From Streptomyces diastatochromogenes (GTDB lineage: Bacteria > Actinomycetota > Actinomycetes > Streptomycetales > Streptomycetaceae): a stretch of 64,000 bases of DNA. The position numbers and the translations under genes were made by a program. Of this stretch, positions 8,172 to 16,686 are shown piece by piece (positions within the stretch are counted from its first letter, which is position 1; each line of letters begins with the position of its first letter). The notes beneath the pieces were generated by a model. The model made no database searches, had not been told where the DNA came from, and saw only the letters and a list, made by a program, of their open reading frames with translations. The stretch lies in assembly GCF_002242805.1 (NCBI RefSeq), contig NZ_MCGQ01000007.1, forward strand, positions 310,001 to 374,000. Direction: 5' to 3'.

Positions 8172-8909
8172 TCAGGCGACCAGCTCGCCGAAGGCGTCCT
8201 CCTCGTCACGGCCGAAGCTGAGGACCTCGTCCTCGCGCAGCCGGCGGAGCGACCGCCAGATGCTGGACTTCACCGTGCCGACACTGATGTCGAGGATCTC
8301 CGCGATCTCCGGGTCCGTGCGGCCCTCGTAGTAGCGCAGGACCAGCATGGTGCGCTGGAGTTCGGGCAGCCGGGCCAGCGCCTGCCACAGGACCGCGCGC
8401 AGCTCGGTGCCGCGCATCGCGTCCGTCTCGCCGGGCGTCTCCGGCAGTTCCTCGGTCGGGTACTCGTTGAGCTTGCGGCGCCGCCAGGCGCTGATGTGCA
8501 GGTTGGTCATGGTGCGGCGCAGATAGCCGCCGACCGCCGCCTTGTCGCTGATCCGGTCCCACGCCTTGTACGTCGAGAACAGCGCGCTCTGCAGCAGGTC
8601 CTCGGCCTCGAAGCGGTCACCGGTCAGGTGGTAGGCGGTGGCGTACAGGGAGGCGCGGCGCTCCTGGACGTAGGCGGTGAACTCCGCCTCGGTCAGCGAA
8701 CGGCGCTCCCCCGAGTCCTCCCTGTACGCGGATCCCCCGTGCGTTTCCCCCGTGTACGCGTCAACCACCGTCATGTAACCGGTGTGCTGACGCCCGGCGC
8801 CGCGAGCGCACCCCCGCCCGCTCACGGCGCCGGACTTCTCGGAACCCCGGTGCACGTCGTGCAGACGCGTGACAACTGCGCTGGTGCTGATGCTGTGCAG
8901 CGTGTTCAT
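8172..8909 (-). CDS. sigQ: ECF (SigE-family) RNA polymerase sigma factor SigQ
   Basis: Directs RNA polymerase to a small target set; in S. coelicolor sigQ is divergent from afsQ1 and controlled by it. Region 2 is seen as RRASLYATAYHLTGDRFEAE with DLLQSALFSTYKAWDRI, and region 4 as LPELQRTMLVLRYYEGRTDPE followed by IAEILDISVGTVKSSIWRSL. The start at 8909 (MNTLHSISTSAVV) has GGGGAG six bases upstream, giving 245 residues. A shorter start at 8774 (MTVVDAYTG) has a poor site but would give a more typical sigma N-terminus. The 229 bases between this gene and afsQ1 hold GTCAC repeats matching the AfsQ1 box. Assigned by sequence and by the conserved three-gene arrangement. Confidence 0.9.
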   Translation of the reverse strand: MNTLHSISTSAVVTRLHDVHRGSEKSGAVSGRGCARGAGRQHTGYMTVVDAYTGETHGGSAYREDSGERRSLTEAEFTAYVQERRASLYATAYHLTGDRFEAEDLLQSALFSTYKAWDRISDKAAVGGYLRRTMTNLHISAWRRRKLNEYPTEELPETPGETDAMRGTELRAVLWQALARLPELQRTMLVLRYYEGRTDPEIAEILDISVGTVKSSIWRSLRRLREDEVLSFGRDEEDAFGELVA

Positions 8910-9015
8910 CTCGCGCTCCCCGTCGTGGACTTCCGGTGTTCGACTTGCTCGGCGTTGCTTCCTTGCCTGTGCCGAAAAGCTTGCCGAGGGACCTTCATGG
9001 CCGTGTCCGCCGACT

Positions 9016-9055
9016 GTCACAGACCTGTCACAGGGGTCCGGCCCAGGACCGTCAC
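9016..9055. promoter_or_regulatory. AfsQ1-box-like GTCAC repeats in sigQ-afsQ1 intergenic region
   Basis: GTCAC-AGACCT-GTCAC at 9016-9031 fits exactly the published AfsQ1 consensus GTnAC-n6-GTnAC. A third GTCAC follows at 9051-9055, about two helical turns on. It lies in the divergent sigQ/afsQ1 promoter region, consistent with AfsQ1 activation of sigQ and autoregulation. Confidence 0.78.
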
Positions 9056-9138
9056 AGAGCGCGCACAGGAGGTGGCGGTAGGGAGGACCCGGCGTCGACA
9101 GGTCGTACGAGAGCCCGTCCATGGGCCAGAATGAGCCC

Positions 9139-9816
9139 GTGCCTTCCCTGTTGCTGATCGAGGACGACGACGCCATCCGCACGGCCCTGGAGCTCTCCCT
9201 GACGCGCCAGGGTCACCGGGTGGCCACCGCTGCCAGCGGTGAGGACGGTCTGAAGCTGCTGCGCGAGCAGCGGCCGGATCTGATCGTGCTGGATGTGATG
9301 CTGCCCGGCATCGACGGATTCGAGGTGTGCCGGCGCATCCGGCGCACCGACCAGCTGCCGATCATCCTGCTGACCGCCCGCAACGACGACATCGACGTGG
9401 TCGTGGGGCTGGAGTCCGGCGCCGACGACTATGTCGTGAAGCCGGTGCAGGGCCGGGTGCTGGACGCCCGGATCCGGGCCGTGCTGCGCCGCGGCGAGCG
9501 CGAGTCCAGCGACTCGGCAGCCTTCGGCAGCCTGGTCATCGACCGCTCCGCGATGACCGTGACCAAGAACGGCGAGGACCTGCAGCTGACGCCGACCGAG
9601 CTGAGACTGCTGCTGGAGCTGAGCCGGCGGCCCGGTCAGGCGCTGTCCCGCCAGCAGCTGCTGCGGCTGGTGTGGGAGCACGACTACCTGGGCGACTCGC
9701 GCCTGGTGGACGCGTGTGTGCAGCGGCTGCGCGCCAAGGTGGAGGACGTGCCCTCGTCCCCGACCCTGATCCGTACCGTCCGTGGTGTCGGCTACCGCCT
9801 GGACACCCCTCAGTGA
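9139..9816 (+). CDS. afsQ1: OmpR-family response regulator AfsQ1
   Basis: Response regulator of the AfsQ1/AfsQ2 system, a pleiotropic nutrient-responsive regulator of antibiotic production and nitrogen and carbon metabolism in S. coelicolor. The receiver domain (1-115) has the acidic pocket EDDD at 8-11, phospho-acceptor D52 in LIVLDVMLPGIDG and lysine in DDYVVKPVQG. The winged helix (130-225) ends RTVRGVGYRLD. Starting at GTG 9139 gives 225 residues, the length I recall for S. coelicolor AfsQ1; ATG at 9121 would add MGQNEP and cannot be excluded. The stop overlaps the histidine kinase start (GTGA). Divergent from sigQ. Confidence 0.95.
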   Translation: MPSLLLIEDDDAIRTALELSLTRQGHRVATAASGEDGLKLLREQRPDLIVLDVMLPGIDGFEVCRRIRRTDQLPIILLTARNDDIDVVVGLESGADDYVVKPVQGRVLDARIRAVLRRGERESSDSAAFGSLVIDRSAMTVTKNGEDLQLTPTELRLLLELSRRPGQALSRQQLLRLVWEHDYLGDSRLVDACVQRLRAKVEDVPSSPTLIRTVRGVGYRLDTPQ

Positions 9817-11405
9817 CCGATACGCAAGGGGGGCTGCGCGGCTGGACCGCGGGGCGCAAGGGAAACCTGTCGCGGCTGCGGTTCACCAGCCTCAGGCTGC
9901 GCCTGGTCGTCGTCTTCGGGCTGGTCGCGCTCACCGCCGCGGTGTCGGCGTCGGGCATCGCGTACTGGCTGAACCGGGAGGCCGTGCTCACCCGCGCCCA
10001 GGACGCGGTGCTGCGCGACTTCCAGCAGGAGATGCAGAACCGGGCGGGCGCGCTGCCGGTGCACCCCTCGCAGGACGAACTGCAGCACGCGGCGGGCCAG
10101 ATGGCCGGCAGCAGCCAGCGGTTCAGCGTGCTGCTGGTCGCCCAGGACCCGAGCGGCAAGACGGTGTACGGCAACTCGGGCGGCATCAACGGCTTCGCGC
10201 TGGAGGACGTGCCCAGGTCGCTGCGGGCCGCGGTCAACAAGCAGCAGAAGGTGACCGACGCCAACAAGTCGCCGTACCACCTGTACTGGCAGCGGGTCGA
10301 CGAGCACGGCACGCCGTACCTGGTCGCCGGTACCCGGCTGATCGGCGGCGGCCCGACGGGCTACATGGCGAAGTCGCTGGAGCCGGAGGCCAAGGACCTC
10401 AACTCGCTGGCCTGGTCGCTGGGGATCGCGACGGGCCTCGCCCTGATCGGCTCGGCGCTGCTCGCGCAGGCGGCCGCCACGACCGTGCTGAAGCCGGTGC
10501 AGCGCCTCGGTGTGGCCGCCCGGAGCCTCGGCGAGGGCAAGCTGGACACCCGGCTCAGGGTGACGGGCACGGACGAACTCGCGGATCTGTCCCGGACGTT
10601 CAACAACGCGGCCGAGGCGCTGGAGAAGCGGGTGGCCGACATGGCCGCGCGCGACGACGCGTCCCGGCGCTTCGTGGCCGACATGTCCCATGAGCTGCGG
10701 ACGCCGCTGACCGCCATCACCGCCGTCACGGAGGTGCTGGAGGAGGAGCTGGAGTCCGAGGCCGGGGGCATCGACCCGATGGTCGAACCGGCCGTACGGC
10801 TGGTGGTCAGCGAGACCCGGCGGCTGAACGACCTGGTCGAGAACCTGATGGAGGTCACCCGCTTCGACGCGGGCACCGCCCGTCTGGTCCTGGACTACGT
10901 CGACATCGCCGACCAGATCACCGCCTGCATCGACGCCCGCGCCTGGCTGGACGCCGTGGAACTGGACGCCGAGCGCGGGACCCACGCCCGCCTCGACCCG
11001 CGCCGCCTGGACGTCATCCTGGCCAACCTGATCGGCAACGCGCTCAAACACGGCGGGTCTCCGGTGCGGGTGTCGGTGCGCATGGACGATGAAGAGGGCG
11101 CGGACCTGGTCATCGCGGTGCGTGACCACGGGCCCGGCATCCCCGAGGACGTCCTGCCGCACGTCTTCGACCGCTTCTACAAGGCCAGCGCCTCCCGGCC
11201 GCGCTCGGAGGGCAGCGGCCTGGGCCTGTCCATCGCCCTGGAGAACGCCCACATCCACGGCGGTGAGATCACCGCCGCCAACTCCCCCGACGGGGGTGCG
11301 GTGTTCACGCTGCGGCTGCCGCGGGACGCCTCACAACTGACGGAGGAGAACGGCGAGGGCACCAAGAACGACGAGATCGGGAACTCAGGGAAGGAGGGGT
11401 CATGA
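9813..11405 (+). CDS. afsQ2: Sensor histidine kinase AfsQ2
   Basis: Membrane sensor partner of AfsQ1; 530 residues from the GTG that overlaps the afsQ1 stop. TM1 near 25-48 (VVVFGLVALTAAVSASGIAY), an extracytoplasmic sensor of about 135 residues, TM2 near 190-215, HAMP, then HisKA with the phospho-acceptor histidine in ADMSHELRTPL. The HATPase_c boxes follow: N in NLIGNALKHGG, G1 in DHGPGIPEDV, G2 in GSGLGLSIA. All catalytic boxes are intact. It overlaps the downstream lipoprotein gene by ATGA, so the three genes form one translationally coupled unit. The signal sensed is not evident from sequence. Confidence 0.95.
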   Translation: MTDTQGGLRGWTAGRKGNLSRLRFTSLRLRLVVVFGLVALTAAVSASGIAYWLNREAVLTRAQDAVLRDFQQEMQNRAGALPVHPSQDELQHAAGQMAGSSQRFSVLLVAQDPSGKTVYGNSGGINGFALEDVPRSLRAAVNKQQKVTDANKSPYHLYWQRVDEHGTPYLVAGTRLIGGGPTGYMAKSLEPEAKDLNSLAWSLGIATGLALIGSALLAQAAATTVLKPVQRLGVAARSLGEGKLDTRLRVTGTDELADLSRTFNNAAEALEKRVADMAARDDASRRFVADMSHELRTPLTAITAVTEVLEEELESEAGGIDPMVEPAVRLVVSETRRLNDLVENLMEVTRFDAGTARLVLDYVDIADQITACIDARAWLDAVELDAERGTHARLDPRRLDVILANLIGNALKHGGSPVRVSVRMDDEEGADLVIAVRDHGPGIPEDVLPHVFDRFYKASASRPRSEGSGLGLSIALENAHIHGGEITAANSPDGGAVFTLRLPRDASQLTEENGEGTKNDEIGNSGKEGS

Positions 11406-12013
11406 GACCAGGGACCGTACGCGGCCTGCTGGCGGCGCCCCTCCTCGCCGCGCTCCTCAGCGGGTGCGGGATCCGGCCCACCGAGGTGCCGACGGACTTC
11501 GGCGGGGCGCCCTCCCGGGTGCCGTGCACACCGTCCGGGCCCGGCGTGTCGACGCAGTCCTCGCAGGGGGTGCCCGTGCAGGTCTTCCTGCTGTGCGGCT
11601 CGTCCCTGGCCGCCGTCGACCGGACCGTCAGGGTCCCGGAGGGCACGCCGGACGAGCGGCGCCGGGTGATCGTGGCGCAGGGTCTGCTGGACCAGCTCGC
11701 CGCGTCCCCGTCGGCCGGGCAGAAGGCGGCTGGCTACACGACGTACGTGCCGGGCGGCCTGAGCGTGACCGGGCCCGGCCGCAAGGACCCGGAGGACGCG
11801 CTCCGGCTGAGCACCGCACCGGAGAAGCTCACCTCCTACGCCCTCGCCCAGGTCGTGTGCACGCTGTCCGACTCGGCGGCGACCGAGGGCGACGGCTCGG
11901 TCATCCTGGGCGGCCCGGGCACCGCCCCGCTGCGCCGCTACGAGTGCACCGACGACGTCCGCAACCGCCCGGGTACGACCGAGCCGCCGTCCGGCGAGGT
12001 CACGGCGGGCTGA
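11402..12013 (+). CDS. AfsQ-operon lipoprotein
   Basis: A 203-residue secreted lipoprotein with signal peptide and lipobox LLSGC (Cys22). The mature protein has two further cysteine pairs (VPCTP, LLCGS, VVCTL, RYECT), suggesting disulfides, and a GerMN-like pattern (VRVPEGTPDERRRVIVAQGLL, repeated use of Leu/Ala helices), which I offer only as a possibility. The ATGA overlap with afsQ2 means it is co-made with the sensor kinase, so an accessory role in signal sensing at the membrane surface is a reasonable inference. From memory this lipoprotein is conserved in this place in other Streptomyces. Confidence 0.88.
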   Translation: MRPGTVRGLLAAPLLAALLSGCGIRPTEVPTDFGGAPSRVPCTPSGPGVSTQSSQGVPVQVFLLCGSSLAAVDRTVRVPEGTPDERRRVIVAQGLLDQLAASPSAGQKAAGYTTYVPGGLSVTGPGRKDPEDALRLSTAPEKLTSYALAQVVCTLSDSAATEGDGSVILGGPGTAPLRRYECTDDVRNRPGTTEPPSGEVTAG

Positions 12014-12106
12014 GCGGCCGCAGGCGGGCGGGTGTGGCGGACGCCTCATGTACATCCGCGTGACGGATGCGGAACCGATCGTGCACAGGGGTGCGTCTAG
12101 GGGGTC

Positions 12107-12664
12107 GTGCAGCGTCAAGGCTCCATCGGCGGCAGCGCCGCGATCCGCATCCGTGTGACAGGGGGTGTCCTCCTCGTCGCACACCTCGGGCTCGTCGCCT
12201 GGCTGATGCTGCGTCCCCTGGACGTCCCCTGGGTGATGCCCGCCAACCTGCGCCCGCTGGCCGGCATCCGGGCCGACCTGGCGCTGGGCTGGCCCGGGGC
12301 CGCCAGACCCCTCGGCGAGGGGCTGGCCCTGCTCGCTCCGCTGGGCGTGCTGCTGCCGATGGCCGGCCGCCTCGACGTCTCCCCGCTCACCTCCCTGGTC
12401 CGCACGACGGCCACGGGTGCCCTGATCTCGCTGGGCATCGCCCTGCTGCAGACGGGGGTGCCCGGCAGGGTCGTGGACGTCGACTCGCTGCTGCTGAACA
12501 CCGTGGGCGTGATCCTGGCCCACCTGGCGGTGGTGCCCGCGGGCCGGGCCTGGCTGCGGCGCCGGGACGAGCGTGGACCCCGCGAGGCGGAGCAGGTCAC
12601 CGTCCAGGAGGACGTCCCTCAGGGTCGGACCCCGACGATTCCCAGGGTCGGGATCGCCCCGTAG
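12107..12664 (+). CDS. VanZ-family membrane protein
   Basis: A 185-residue protein with about four membrane segments (VLLVAHLGLVAWLMLRPL at 20-37, LALLAPLGVLLPMAG, ALISLGIALLQTGVP, LLLNTVGVILAHLAVVP). The VanZ-like motif VVDVDSLLLNTVG lies before the last helix. The family is named after a teicoplanin-resistance gene, but most members have no known function. The C-terminal 35 residues are a soluble tail rich in E, Q and P. It starts at GTG 12107 with weak upstream purines. Stands alone between the afsQ operon and a PspC protein. Resistance should not be inferred. Confidence 0.82.
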   Translation: MQRQGSIGGSAAIRIRVTGGVLLVAHLGLVAWLMLRPLDVPWVMPANLRPLAGIRADLALGWPGAARPLGEGLALLAPLGVLLPMAGRLDVSPLTSLVRTTATGALISLGIALLQTGVPGRVVDVDSLLLNTVGVILAHLAVVPAGRAWLRRRDERGPREAEQVTVQEDVPQGRTPTIPRVGIAP

Positions 12665-12757
12665 AGCGACGCTTCGTCCCGTTCGTCTCCGTAGTGTGGA
12701 AGACAGTTGAGGCGATCGACCGGAGAGCCTCACCCGACGCTCACCGAGGAGCCGCAG

Positions 12758-12961
12758 ATGTCCAGCCTCGCCCGTCCCACCCACGGCCGCATGATCGGCG
12801 GAGTGTGTGCCGCGCTGGCGCGGCGCTTCGGCACCTCCGCGACGACGATGCGGGTGATCTTCCTGCTGTCCTGTCTGCTCCCCGGCCCCCAGTTCCTGCT
12901 CTACATAGCGCTGTGGATCCTGCTGCCGGCGGAGGACAAGGCCAAGGCCACCGCCTGGTGA
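12758..12961 (+). CDS. Small PspC-domain membrane protein
   Basis: 67 residues forming a single PspC domain: ARPTHGRMIGGVCAALARRF, then RVIFLLSCLLPGPQFLLYI and ALWILLPAED. In enterobacteria PspC takes part in the phage-shock response; small actinobacterial versions are uncharacterised. The ATG at 12758 is chosen because GAGGAG lies just upstream and the domain begins immediately. A perfect 15-bp hairpin follows. Confidence 0.87.
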   Translation: MSSLARPTHGRMIGGVCAALARRFGTSATTMRVIFLLSCLLPGPQFLLYIALWILLPAEDKAKATAW

Positions 12962-12975
12962 GTCCGGGCACGCGA

Positions 12976-13021
12976 ACGCCGCTGGGGCGCTCCGGACTGC
13001 TCCGGGGCGCCCCAGCGGCGT
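12976..13021. terminator. Strong bidirectional hairpin
   Basis: ACGCCGCTGGGGCGC pairs perfectly with GCGCCCCAGCGGCGT, with 16 bases between. Located between the convergent pspC-like and secreted-protein genes. Confidence 0.85.
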
Positions 13022-13037
13022 CGTACGCGTGGCGGTG

Positions 13038-13391
13038 TCAGCCGAGCGGGATGCCGTTCACCGGCAGGCCGTGCGTGGGCAGGCCCTGCACCGGCAGTCC
13101 GCCGAGCAGCCCGGCGACCGGCGCGGCGGGCCCGTCGGCGAGGACCCTCTCGACGGTCGGCTGCGCGGCGGCCAGGCCGGCACCGAGGGCACCCTGCCCC
13201 TGGGCGAGCGCCTCACCGGCGCCCGGCAGCGCCTTGCCGACGTTCTCGGCGGGCAGCGTCTTGGTGACGGTGTCCAGGGCCTGCGTCGCGTCCGGGACGG
13301 CCGGGGCCGCGTTGGCGGCGCCCGCGCCGACGGCGGCGAAAGCGGCACCGAGGGCGGCGACACCGAGGGTCTTGGCAGCAGACTGCTTCAT
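13038..13391 (-). CDS. Small secreted protein, conserved in Streptomyces
   Basis: 117 residues with an N-terminal Sec signal (KTLGVAALGAAFAAVGAGAANA, predicted cleavage ANA-AP near residue 29). The mature part is helix-prone and Ala/Leu/Gly rich, ending in a repeated Gly-Leu-Pro pattern (LGGLPVQGLPTHGLPVNGI). No cysteine and no known domain. I recognise this as a common Streptomyces secreted-protein family; function unknown. A second protein of similar design lies at 6828-7250. It lies downstream of add in the same orientation with 151 bases between. Confidence 0.8.
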   Translation of the reverse strand: MKQSAAKTLGVAALGAAFAAVGAGAANAAPAVPDATQALDTVTKTLPAENVGKALPGAGEALAQGQGALGAGLAAAQPTVERVLADGPAAPVAGLLGGLPVQGLPTHGLPVNGIPLG

Positions 13392-13542
13392 GGTGAATGC
13401 GTCCTTGAATCCGGAGACGGGAGATCACAAACGATCTGAGCGGTCCACGACCGTAAACATGCCGGACCGCCCGCCGCAAACACCGAAATACGGACGACTT
13501 GTGAAAGCCCGTCCGCATTCCGTGCCGCCGGTCGCCCCGCCG

Positions 13543-14718
13543 CTACCCCTCGGAACCGGAAGAACCGCTGGTGGAGGCGGTCTGCTGGAACAGCCACTCG
13601 GATTTCAGTTCTGCATATCCGGGCTTGACCACGTCATTGATCATCGCGAGTCGTTCATCGAAAGGAATGAACGCTGATTTCATCGCATTGACGGAGAACC
13701 ATGCCAGGTCGTCGAGCGTATAACCGAACGCCTCGACGAGATGCTCGAATTCCCGGCTCATGCTGGTGTGCGACATCAGCCGGTTGTCGGTGTTGACCGT
13801 CGCCCGGAAGTGCAGCCGCCGCAGCAGCCCGATCGGGTGCTCGGCGTAGGAAGAGGCCGCCCCGGTCTGCAGGTTGGAGCTGGGGCACATCTCCAGCGGG
13901 ATGCGCTTGTCACGGACGTACGACGCCAGCCGCCCGAGCCGCACCGAGCCGTCCTCGCGGACCTCGATGTCGTCGATGATCCGCACCCCGTGCCCGAGCC
14001 GGTCCGCACCGCACCACTGCAGCGCCTGCCAGATGGACGGCAGCCCGAAGGCCTCACCGGCGTGGATGGTGAAGTGGTTGTTCTCGCGCTTGAGGTACTC
14101 GAACGCGTCCAGGTGCCGGGTGGGCGGGTAGCCGGCCTCGGCGCCGGCGATGTCGAAGCCGACCACGCCCAGATCCCGGTAGCGGTTGGCGAGTTCGGCG
14201 ATCTCCAGGGCGCGGGCGGCGTGCCGCATGGCGGTCAGCAGGGCGCCGACCCGGATGCGGTGGCCGTTCTGCCGGGCGAGCCGCTCGCCCTGCCGGAAGC
14301 CCTCGTTGACCGCCTCGACGACCTCTTCGAGGCTCAGCCCGGCCTCCAGGTGCTGCTCGGGCGCGTACCGCACCTCCGCGTAGACGACCCCGTCCTCGGC
14401 GAGGTCCTCGGCGCACTCCCGGGCGACGCGGACGAGCGCCTCCCGGGTCTGCATCACACCGACGGTGTGCGAGAAGGTCTCCAGATACCGTTCCAACGAG
14501 CCGGAATCGGCCGCTTCGCGGAACCAGATGCCCAGCTTGTCGGGGTCGGTCTCGGGGAGCTGGGAGTAGCCCGCCTCCTGGGCGAGTTCGACGACGGTTC
14601 CGGGGCGGAGCCCGCCGTCGAGATGATCGTGCAGCAGAACCTTGGGGGCCCGGCGGATCTGGTCCGGCGTCGGGACGTGCGTCGGGACGGTCCCAGTCGG
14701 TGCAGTCTGGCTCGTCAT
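13543..14718 (-). CDS. add: Adenosine deaminase
   Basis: Deaminates adenosine and deoxyadenosine to inosine and deoxyinosine in purine salvage. The 391-residue protein shows the full metal and catalytic set: HDHLDG near the N-terminus, the catalytic glutamate in TIHAGEA, the zinc histidine region GHGVRI, and NTDNRLM carrying the aspartate. ATG at 14718 is six bases after TACAGT, a good -10, so the mRNA is probably leaderless. The palindrome CTACGCGCGTAG lies just upstream of that -10, exactly as at deoC. The C-terminal tail ([10 protein letters not shown]) is low complexity. Divergent from an alpha/beta hydrolase gene. Confidence 0.95.
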   Translation of the reverse strand: MTSQTAPTGTVPTHVPTPDQIRRAPKVLLHDHLDGGLRPGTVVELAQEAGYSQLPETDPDKLGIWFREAADSGSLERYLETFSHTVGVMQTREALVRVARECAEDLAEDGVVYAEVRYAPEQHLEAGLSLEEVVEAVNEGFRQGERLARQNGHRIRVGALLTAMRHAARALEIAELANRYRDLGVVGFDIAGAEAGYPPTRHLDAFEYLKRENNHFTIHAGEAFGLPSIWQALQWCGADRLGHGVRIIDDIEVREDGSVRLGRLASYVRDKRIPLEMCPSSNLQTGAASSYAEHPIGLLRRLHFRATVNTDNRLMSHTSMSREFEHLVEAFGYTLDDLAWFSVNAMKSAFIPFDERLAMINDVVKPGYAELKSEWLFQQTASTSGSSGSEG

Positions 14719-14734
14719 TGCCGCACTGTAACGC

Positions 14735-14746
14735 CTACGCGCGTAG
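14735..14746. promoter_or_regulatory. Palindromic operator of putative nucleoside regulon (add copy)
   Basis: Perfect CTACGCGCGTAG, 16 bases upstream of the add start and four bases from a TACAGT -10 on the minus strand. Confidence 0.75.
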
Positions 14747-14839
14747 AGAGCCGCTGTACGGCATGTACTTTTCCGTCGATATTTAACGGTGACCGCACGG
14801 ACGGGTTTCGTACACCGAGCCTTCTGACACTGTTCTGTC

Positions 14840-15601
14840 ATGGGACAGCAAGCGACGCCGGTCCGAACGGCCAGGCTGGCAAAGGCAGTCGGCCCGGAGC
14901 CGACGACAGTGAGCGGAGCGGTGCTGCTGCTCCCCGGGGGCGAGGAGGTCTCCGCCCGCAGGCCGTCGCTCATCCAGGCGACGGCCTTCGTCCGCTCCCT
15001 CGGCCGCAGGTTCGCCCGCGCGGGCCGCGCGGAGGGGCTGGCTGTCCATACCGTCCACTACCGCTACCGGGGCTGGAACGGCAGCGAGGCGCATCTCGCG
15101 GGGGACGCGGAGTGGGCCGCAGATGAGGTCGTACGGCGGTACGGGGACGTTCCCGTGTGTCTCGTCGGACTCGACATGGGCGGACGGGCTGCGCTGCGGG
15201 CGGGCGGGCACGAGGCGGTGAACTCGGTGATCGCGCTTGCCCCCTGGCTGCCGGAGGAGGACGTGGCCGCGGCCGCCGAGCCGGTGAAGCAGCTGGTGGG
15301 ACGGCGGGTGCTGATCGTGCACGGCACGAACGACGAACGGACCGATCCCGAGCTGTCGTTCCGGCTGGCGGCTCGGGCGAAGAAGGTGAACCGGGATGTG
15401 TGCCGGTTCGAAGTGCACTCCGACGGCCATGGGTTGCATCAGCACCGGGATGAAGTGCTGTCGCTTGCGGTGGACTTCGTGATGGGGGCGTTGTTCGGGT
15501 GTTCGGTGTCTCGGCCTGTGGAGGATGCGTTGGCTGCTCCGCCGCCTATCGGTTTGAGGATGCCGTTGGCTGCGGGGTTCGGTAGGTCGTTGAGGCGGTA
15601 G
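14840..15601 (+). CDS. Alpha/beta hydrolase with aspartate at the nucleophile position
   Basis: A 253-residue dienelactone-hydrolase-like protein. Strand order and motifs fit the alpha/beta hydrolase fold: [10 protein letters not shown] oxyanion loop, nucleophile elbow [13 protein letters not shown], acid-bearing [13 protein letters not shown], and histidine in [10 protein letters not shown]. The elbow reads G-L-D-M-G, so the usual Ser or Cys is Asp, as in haloalkane dehalogenases and epoxide hydrolases. Whether that Asp is the working nucleophile cannot be told from sequence. Divergent from add; the start follows a short AT-richer promoter region. Substrate unknown. Confidence 0.82.
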   Translation: MGQQATPVRTARLAKAVGPEPTTVSGAVLLLPGGEEVSARRPSLIQATAFVRSLGRRFARAGRAEGLAVHTVHYRYRGWNGSEAHLAGDAEWAADEVVRRYGDVPVCLVGLDMGGRAALRAGGHEAVNSVIALAPWLPEEDVAAAAEPVKQLVGRRVLIVHGTNDERTDPELSFRLAARAKKVNRDVCRFEVHSDGHGLHQHRDEVLSLAVDFVMGALFGCSVSRPVEDALAAPPPIGLRMPLAAGFGRSLRR

Positions 15602-15629
15602 CGCCGTTGGGTGTCGGTGGTTGTCGGGG

Positions 15630-15672
15630 TGCGGGTGCGTTGTGGTTGATCGCGCGGTTCCCCGCGCCCCTA
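15630..15672. repeat. Streptomyces dispersed intergenic repeat
   Basis: The segment ending GCGCGGTTCCCCGCGCCCCT matches a short GC-rich element I recall as scattered through many Streptomyces genomes next to gene ends (typically GTCGCGCAGTTCCCCGCGCC and relatives). It can fold GCGCGG/CCGCGC. It lies between two convergent genes and may act as their terminator. Confidence 0.6.
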
Positions 15673-16623
15673 GGTGGGGAGCAGGTTCCCTCTTCTGGAA
15701 AGCAAGAACTTCTTGAAGGCGGCCACGGGTGGGGTGTCCGGGCGGTCGGCCAGCCAGGCGACGCCGATTTCGCGGGCCGCCTTGGGGGCTGTCACCGTCA
15801 GTTCCACGACGCCCGGTCTGGGGACGGTCGGGGGAGGCAGGAGGGCGACTCCCAGGCCCGCCGCCACCAGGCCCCGTAGGGTTTCCGCCTCCTCGCCCTC
15901 GAAGGCCACCCTGGGGCGGAAGCCCGCCTGGGTGCAGAGGTCGTCGGTGATGCGGCGCAGGCCGTAACCCGGTTCCAGGGTGACGAAGGTTTCGTCGGCG
16001 GCCTCGGCCAGGCGGATGCGGCGGCGGGCGGCGAGGCGGTGGTCGGCCGGGACGACGAGACGCAGCTTCTGTTCGTCCAGGCGGCGGGCCACGAGGTCGG
16101 GTGCGTCGGGGACCGGAGAGGTGAGGCAGAGGTCCAGCTCTCCCGCGCGCAGCCGCTCCAGCATGGCCTCGCCGTAGTTCTGGACGAGACTGAAGCGGAT
16201 GCGCGGGTGGTCGGCGCGGAAGGCGTGCAGCAGGCCGGGTACGGTCTCGGCGCCCATGGTGTGCAGGAAGCCGAAGGCGACCTTGCCGGTGGCCGGGTCG
16301 GCGTCGGCGCGGACCTCCTCGGCGGCGCGCTCGACCTCGGCGAGGGCACGTTCGACGGAGGCGAGGAAGGTGCGGCCGGCGGTGGTGAGGGAAACCGTAC
16401 GGCCGTGGCGGGCGAACAGGTCGACACCCAGGTCCTGCTCCAGGCGGGCCATCGCGCGCGAGAGGGTCGACTGGGGGACGTTCATCTCGTGGGCGGCCCG
16501 GGTGACGTGCTCGGTGCGGGCGACGCCGGCGAAGTACGCGAGGCGGGGCGCCAGCAACAGCGCCATGTCTTCTGTGTCACTGGACGGTGACAGGCGGGCC
16601 TGTGAGCTTTGCTGATGCACCAT
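15670..16623 (-). CDS. LysR-family transcriptional regulator
   Basis: 317 residues. The N-terminal winged HTH is clear (VARTEHVTRAAHEMNVPQST then LSRAMARLEQDLGVDLFARH), followed by a two-lobe effector-binding domain (GKVAFGFLHTMG, RLVVPADHRLAARRRI, VAFEGEEAETLRGLVAAGLG). It is divergent from an MFS exporter gene with only 63 bases between, the usual arrangement for a LysR regulator and its target. I chose ATG 16623 because CATAAT lies seven bases upstream, which suggests a leaderless transcript; ATG 16566 (MALLLAP) is an alternative. The inducer is unknown. Confidence 0.88.
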   Translation of the reverse strand: MVHQQSSQARLSPSSDTEDMALLLAPRLAYFAGVARTEHVTRAAHEMNVPQSTLSRAMARLEQDLGVDLFARHGRTVSLTTAGRTFLASVERALAEVERAAEEVRADADPATGKVAFGFLHTMGAETVPGLLHAFRADHPRIRFSLVQNYGEAMLERLRAGELDLCLTSPVPDAPDLVARRLDEQKLRLVVPADHRLAARRRIRLAEAADETFVTLEPGYGLRRITDDLCTQAGFRPRVAFEGEEAETLRGLVAAGLGVALLPPPTVPRPGVVELTVTAPKAAREIGVAWLADRPDTPPVAAFKKFLLSRRGNLLPT

Positions 16624-16637
16624 GGGAACGATTATGG

Positions 16638-16653
16638 CCAATCCATGCATTGG
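16638..16653. promoter_or_regulatory. Candidate LysR operator CCAAT-N6-ATTGG
   Basis: Inverted repeat CCAATCCATGCATTGG in the 63-base divergent promoter between the LysR gene and the MFS gene. Its T-N11-A style dyad and position fit a LysR-type autoregulatory and activation site. Confidence 0.6.
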
Positions 16654-16686
16654 ACGGATGAGCGGGATCGTACGTAGCTTCGAGGC

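Noticed and set aside
12107..12664. Glycopeptide resistance gene (vanZ)
   Set aside because: VanZ-family membrane proteins are widespread and there are no vanHAX/RS genes here; name reflects fold only.
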